11,390 nt of DNA from Spirochaetota bacterium (GTDB lineage Bacteria > Spirochaetota > Spirochaetia > Treponematales > Rectinemataceae): positions 1-11,390 of the forward strand of contig JAEZSM010000097.1 in the NCBI GenBank assembly GCA_023421875.1, given 5' to 3'. Both the position numbers and the translations under genes were made by a program. The notes under the pieces are model-generated. The model did not search any database, had not been told where the DNA came from, and worked only from the letters and a program-made list of their open reading frames with translations. This document shows positions 7,360 through 11,390 of this stretch, in pieces (the stretch's first letter is position 1; each line of letters opens with the position of its first letter).

Positions 7360-10300
7360 TCAGCGCTGGAAGGCCCCGCCATCGTATACCACCGAGCTTT
7401 TCAGCTCGGGAATATCCTTCCAGGTCACTAGAAAACTGAAAGAAAACTCCAGCTGGTAGTAGGGCCTTCCCGCGTCAGGGGTGAACAGCACCGGGTTCAT
7501 GGCCAGGCTGGCCTCAAGGTTCCAGTCGTGAAGATCCTGGACCAGACTCAAAGAAAGACTCTGAAGCTTGAAAAGGGTTCGTTTGAGTGCCTGGGTATCC
7601 CAGACCGAAAAAGCATCTAGAACGTCCTTGAAGGGATCCCTGGCATAGTCCGCCGGATCGAAATCGGCGGAGGCGGGAAAAAGCCCAGGCCAATATCGCC
7701 AGGGCGATTTGTTAACCGACCGGCCTGAGAACCTGAGACTACTCCCCTTCTGTCCCGTTAACGATACGCCCAGGTCCGCGACGATGCTCGATTCTGTAAA
7801 ACGAATCAGGTTTTGGGTATAGGAGAGGCTTGGCTTAAAGTCGAAGACGAGGCTGTTTTCAGCGGCGGCAGGGGCAGGAACTGCAGCTGCTTCCGTTGGG
7901 ATTTTAGGATTTTTTTGCTTCAGTCCGCGCAGGTCGATCTGAGGATTGAGATTGAGAGAAACCTCATAGGGTTCGAATCCCTCGCTTCCGTCCAACTTCC
8001 AGGTTCCGTCATCGAGATAGTATCCCTTGGCTTTTTTAGCCGTAAACGAAGCCCTCGCCCCGCGGTATTCCAAAGAACTGACGCTCGACAGCGGCTGGGC
8101 ACTTTCGAAATCCCATACGAAGCTTGATTTTAATTGGGGATACGGCGAAGACCCCAGCCTTAGCTGAGCACTTAGATTTGAGTATTCTATGGGCGAGGTT
8201 GCCGTTGGCCGGGCTATGGAAACCTGCACGCTCGCGCCTAGATGTTTACTGGACAGGGAGTAGATTCCAGTGTATTTTTCCAGCAGCGGCGGAAGCAAGG
8301 CTTGGAAGCTGAGGCTGTGAGTGAGCTTGTTTTGCGCGGCGTAGGCCAGTATGGCGGTGAGAGAATGGGTAGAGAATGTAGTGCTATCCCAGCCCACCCA
8401 GGTGGTCGCATAGAGCGGCGCGGCGCTGAGCCCCGAACCAGAAAGCCCAGCGTAGGCATTGCGGAAAATCGTCGCCCCCGCCTGGTAGCGGAGCGACGAG
8501 CCGGAAAACCGCGACCCCGCGCCGAAGGGCGCCAGGCTCAGCGCCGCGCTGCCGTCCAGGACCGATGCCCGGTATGCGTAATCCGACAACCTGTAGGGGT
8601 GCAGTGTCGTCGGCGCCACACGCTCGTCATAGAGAATTGGCCTGTACTGGTCCTGTGCGTTGAATCCGAGTCCCGCCTCCAGCGAAAGCAGCCTCTCTGC
8701 CCAGGAGAGGGCATAGCGTAGACCACCGCTCCCCTTCCAGCCCAAAAGCCTGTAAGAAAGGCTGGCATCCACATCTTCTGGATTGAGCCAAACCGAAGAA
8801 CGGAATTTATCTTCGACGTTCGCAGCGCCAGAAGCCGTCCAGCCCAGGCGCCCACTGACATTCGAAAAATCCCTGCCTATTTTTTTATCATTCCTGCTTT
8901 CAGTACCGCCCGCCTGCTCGGCTTCCTGCGGGCTATCGGATGCATGGGGCTCGTCCTTTTTGCGTGCGCTGTGGTCGAAGCTGCCGAGGCTTCCAGAAAG
9001 ACTGATCGCGGCGTCCAGGATCTTGAGGCTGTCGGGATAAAAAAACTCCCGGGACGGAGATGTGGCCAGGCGCCGTTTGGCAGCGGCATCCAGGCCTACG
9101 CTGGATTGGGATTTTGTTCTCCAGTTCATCTGGCTGTTGAACCTGCTCAGCTCCACGCTCTCCAAAAAAGCGGTCGCGCCTGCCTCAGGCAGGCGCCAGG
9201 AGAGACTGGTCGTCACACTCTGGTTCATGCTGCTGAGCCGTGATACCGGTGTTTTGTTGGACTCTATCATTGACAGAACGCTGGAGGATTCCTTCCGCTG
9301 CCCGAAGTCCTGTTCGAAATAAGGGTCGGAATACAGCGGGAGATCGGTCTTGAACGTATATCTGAACGTTCCCTTGCTCGAGCCCGCCGCGTATTTGAGC
9401 TCCGCTCCGAAGCGGAATGGAAGGTCGAGTCCGAGAAAATTCGAGCTGTCCCACACCGAATCATAGCTGTTAGAATAATCGAAGGGAGAATAAAAACCGC
9501 TGGACTGTAAAAAAAGCGAACGACTCATGCCCAGACCCAGACTGAAATCCAAGCCCGATCCCAAGCCCGGAAAGCTGCCTTCCAACCCCAGAAAGCTACC
9601 CAGGGAGGAATAAATATCAACTAAAAGCTTGAGTATGTTCGGATTTTTTCCTGCCGAGCCATCCGGAGCGCCCATATCAGACTCATTTTCGACGCTTACC
9701 CGCCGGATAAAAAGACCTGAGCGTTCCAGTGAGCCGGCGTTGTCCGTCCCGCTCATCAGCGATAATAGTCCGCTCTCTTCTTTTTTCCGTTTTTCCTCGC
9801 CCAGGAAGTACGTTGTTGTCTGAACAAAAGCTCCTTCCCTGCTTCGGTACCCAATCACGGGATGGAAAAACAACTCCTCGGCGGGATAATAGAAAAACGG
9901 AAGCCAGAGCACGGGAACAACACCAAGATACAGGGTCGCGTTAGCCAGGGCCCAATCGCCATTCTCAAAAACCCACACCTTCCTTGCCTTTATGTGATAA
10001 TGGGGATCAGCCTCGTCGCAGGCAGTCAATCTCGCATCCTCGAAAAGACTCAGATCGCTCCCCCGTCGGCTGAGCTGCTTGAAATAAAGCGAAAGGCTAC
10101 GCTGTATTTCCGCGGTGGGGTCTAGGTCGTAGGATCCGTCCAGGAATACACCCGAATAGGAATCCAGATCGACGAGCAGGGAAGAACCGAAGAACTCGTC
10201 GCTCCTTTCGTCCTTCTGGCGTATGTATTCAACATTCCCCCTGGCTTGGACGATATTTTTTTCCTGGTCGAAGATGATTTCGTCGGCCTTGATAGAGTGC

Positions 10301-10764
10301 GAATACCCGTCCTCGCTGCGCAGAGTTATTGCTATAGGCCCGGCGAGGCGCATGTAGCGATCTTCCCCCTCCTCCAGGCTGAAGTATTCCACCTGAGAGG
10401 CGCTTTCTATGACGAGGCTCGACGGCGGCACAGGAGCCTCCGGAGGCTTCAATCCAAAAAAAGCGTAGAGCGACGTCCGGAGCTCTGCGCTGCCGCCACC
10501 AGCAGGCAGCCCGTATTCCAGCGCCATGGCCCGCAACTCGTAGTAGTTGCTCACCGCAATGTCCAGTGCCAGGGTAGACCGCTCGATTTCAGACATGGTT
10601 GTTAACACACCCTGGCCAGGTGCCGGGGCTGGCTGGGTTTGAGGAGCCGTAGATTTATTCTGGACAGAGTCCGACTGAGCCTGGATAGTGTCCTGCTGTT
10701 CCTGGGCACCGAATGTGTGGACACACAGGATGAGTACTAGTAATGCCAGGATTCTGCGGGACAT
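7360..10764 (-). CDS. lptD: LptD/OstA-like outer-membrane assembly protein (spirochaetal type)
   Basis: A 1134-aa protein resembling LptD, the outer-membrane barrel that inserts lipopolysaccharide. Parts in order: a signal peptide (1-20, hydrophobic core LALLVLILCVHTF, likely cleavage after FGA), a Gln/Pro-rich linker (21-52), a SAP-like helical segment (about 73-105), an OstA/LptA-like beta domain (about 140-275, with SIKADEIIFDQEKNIVQARG at 157-176), the LptD-like DARLTACDEADPHYHIKA (243-260) and PVLWLPFFYYP (284-294), then a long Ser/Gly/Leu/aromatic-rich alternating region to the end, as expected of a beta-barrel. Polar insertions lie at about 599-632 and about 950-975. The mature part has one cysteine (Cys249) where enterobacterial LptD has four. 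The ATG at 10764-10762 has an in-frame TAG 12 bases upstream and no Shine-Dalgarno. It is longer than E. coli LptD (784 aa). The LptD-like class is well supported; the actual transported lipid is unknown. Confidence 0.86.
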   Translation of the reverse strand: MSRRILALLVLILCVHTFGAQEQQDTIQAQSDSVQNKSTAPQTQPAPAPGQGVLTTMSEIERSTLALDIAVSNYYELRAMALEYGLPAGGGSAELRTSLYAFFGLKPPEAPVPPSSLVIESASQVEYFSLEEGEDRYMRLAGPIAITLRSEDGYSHSIKADEIIFDQEKNIVQARGNVEYIRQKDERSDEFFGSSLLVDLDSYSGVFLDGSYDLDPTAEIQRSLSLYFKQLSRRGSDLSLFEDARLTACDEADPHYHIKARKVWVFENGDWALANATLYLGVVPVLWLPFFYYPAEELFFHPVIGYRSREGAFVQTTTYFLGEEKRKKEESGLLSLMSGTDNAGSLERSGLFIRRVSVENESDMGAPDGSAGKNPNILKLLVDIYSSLGSFLGLEGSFPGLGSGLDFSLGLGMSRSLFLQSSGFYSPFDYSNSYDSVWDSSNFLGLDLPFRFGAELKYAAGSSKGTFRYTFKTDLPLYSDPYFEQDFGQRKESSSVLSMIESNKTPVSRLSSMNQSVTTSLSWRLPEAGATAFLESVELSRFNSQMNWRTKSQSSVGLDAAAKRRLATSPSREFFYPDSLKILDAAISLSGSLGSFDHSARKKDEPHASDSPQEAEQAGGTESRNDKKIGRDFSNVSGRLGWTASGAANVEDKFRSSVWLNPEDVDASLSYRLLGWKGSGGLRYALSWAERLLSLEAGLGFNAQDQYRPILYDERVAPTTLHPYRLSDYAYRASVLDGSAALSLAPFGAGSRFSGSSLRYQAGATIFRNAYAGLSGSGLSAAPLYATTWVGWDSTTFSTHSLTAILAYAAQNKLTHSLSFQALLPPLLEKYTGIYSLSSKHLGASVQVSIARPTATSPIEYSNLSAQLRLGSSPYPQLKSSFVWDFESAQPLSSVSSLEYRGARASFTAKKAKGYYLDDGTWKLDGSEGFEPYEVSLNLNPQIDLRGLKQKNPKIPTEAAAVPAPAAAENSLVFDFKPSLSYTQNLIRFTESSIVADLGVSLTGQKGSSLRFSGRSVNKSPWRYWPGLFPASADFDPADYARDPFKDVLDAFSVWDTQALKRTLFKLQSLSLSLVQDLHDWNLEASLAMNPVLFTPDAGRPYYQLEFSFSFLVTWKDIPELKSSVVYDGGAFQR

Positions 10765-10916
10765 TGTAAAAGGATACTACACCGCCGCCGCCGCAAGGCG
10801 CAACAAGAAGCGCTCGCCGCCCCCCATCCGGCTGCCCTGGGGCGGCACCTGCGGCGTGGCCCGAGAAGTTCAAAGTTCGCCGTCCAATGCTACTCCACAA
10901 AGCCCCGCCGTCAGGC
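10765..10916 (-). other. uvrA–lptD gap: hairpin and weak lptD promoter candidate
   Basis: A non-coding, GC-rich gap. An 8-bp perfect stem GCCGCCCC/GGGGCGGC with a 15-base loop spans 10816-10846 and could help end the uvrA transcript, but no T-run follows on the minus strand. A TTGCGC (10803-10798), 18 bases and TAGTAT (10779-10774) form a weak promoter-like pair that would start transcription about 3 bases before the lptD ATG. The spacer is a short GCC/GGC triplet run (about 10782-10793). No Shine-Dalgarno precedes lptD. Confidence 0.35.
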
Positions 10917-11390
10917 TCAGGTATGGTTGCGCAGGTAGTCCTTGAGGTAGCGCCCCGTGTAGGAAGCTCTCACCTTCACCACATCCTCAGGCCTGCCCTG
11001 GGCAACGATAGTGCCGCCCCTGGTACCGCCCTCGGGCCCCATGTCGATAATCCAGTCCGCCTGCTTGATCACGTCCAGGTTGTGCTCGATCATCACCACC
11101 GTGTTGCCCGTATCCACCAGCCGCTGGATCACCTCCATAAGCTGCTTCACGTCTGCAAAATGAAGCCCCGTGGTGGGCTCGTCCATGAAGTAAAGGGTTC
11201 TGCCCGTCGCCCGGCGCGAAAGCTCGAAGGCCAGCTTTACCCGCTGGGCTTCACCGCCCGAGAGAGTAAGGGCAGACTGCCCTACCTTTACGTAGCCCAA
11301 GCCCACAGAGAGCAGGGTTTTCAGCTTATGGGCTATGTGGGGAATATGACCGAAGAACGATGCCGCCTCTTCGATTGTCATATCCAGGAC
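10917..11390 (-). CDS. uvrA: Excinuclease ABC subunit A, C-terminal end (5' part beyond window)
   Basis: UvrA is the damage-recognition ATPase of UvrABC nucleotide excision repair. The last 157 residues of a protein of about 940-950 aa are present, ending in TGA at 10919-10917; the frame stays open to the right edge. Visible are the VLDMTIEEA lead-in (1-9 of this fragment), the second ABC signature LSGGEAQRVKLA (43-54), Walker B TLYFMDEPTTGLH (65-77), the H-loop VVMIEHN (98-104), and the typical UvrA ending with DWIIDMGPEGGTRGG (112-126) and ASYTGRYLKDYL (142-153). Nothing is missing from the visible part. It lies upstream of lptD on the same strand. Confidence 0.98.
   Translation of the reverse strand, partial: VLDMTIEEAASFFGHIPHIAHKLKTLLSVGLGYVKVGQSALTLSGGEAQRVKLAFELSRRATGRTLYFMDEPTTGLHFADVKQLMEVIQRLVDTGNTVVMIEHNLDVIKQADWIIDMGPEGGTRGGTIVAQGRPEDVVKVRASYTGRYLKDYLRNHT

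Noticed and set aside
10782..10793. GCC triplet run upstream of lptD as a microsatellite or phase-variable tract
   Set aside because: Only about four units, in GC-rich sequence, so not enough to suggest slippage control.
10816..10846. Hairpin after uvrA as an intrinsic terminator
   Set aside because: The 8-bp G/C stem is perfect, but the loop is 15 bases and the sequence after it on the minus strand (GAGCGCTTCTTG) has no U-tract; described only within the gap entry.
1..11390. Mobile elements, CRISPR arrays, tRNA or rRNA genes, defence or toxin genes
   Set aside because: None seen. Nearly the whole window is accounted for by intact or edge-truncated housekeeping genes on one strand, and the gaps are short.

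Overview
The window reads as ordinary chromosomal DNA of a diderm bacterium, most likely a spirochaete of the Treponema/Spirochaeta type with moderately high GC (roughly mid-50s percent by eye). The reasons are the phoH–pgpH–ybeY–corC(tlyC) gene order, a large and very divergent LptD-like outer-membrane protein, and its position next to uvrA. As I remember it, uvrA and the lptD homologue are also neighbours in Treponema pallidum. The taxonomic call is inference. Every gene found lies on the minus strand, so transcription runs from high to low coordinates.

Layout from high to low coordinates: the C-terminal end of uvrA (nucleotide excision repair) enters at the right edge. A 152-bp gap follows, then lptD (1134 aa, outer-membrane assembly). 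A gap of about 157 bp holds short hairpins and leads into a tightly packed four-gene unit: phoH (KH/P-loop ATPase), pgpH (membrane HD phosphodiesterase for cyclic di-AMP), ybeY (rRNA-processing metalloenzyme) and corC/tlyC (soluble CBS-pair protein). These four genes overlap by 14, 4 and 4 bases, both 4-base overlaps being GTGA, so they are almost certainly co-transcribed and translationally coupled. After a short AT-rich gap with a good sigma70-type promoter comes gdhA (NADP-type glutamate dehydrogenase). It is followed by a strong intrinsic terminator, a second good promoter, and aroA (EPSP synthase), which runs off the left edge.

The genes cover core functions: DNA repair, envelope biogenesis, RNA metabolism with second-messenger turnover, ammonia assimilation and aromatic amino-acid synthesis. 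I found no mobile elements, CRISPR arrays, tRNAs, rRNAs, phage genes or defence islands, and no convincing undescribed system. The points worth a second look are small: an unusual active-site loop in AroA, an LptD with one cysteine in the mature protein and a SAP-like segment before its barrel, a likely near-leaderless lptD transcript, and a phoH start that is better placed 21 bases downstream of the longest reading frame.
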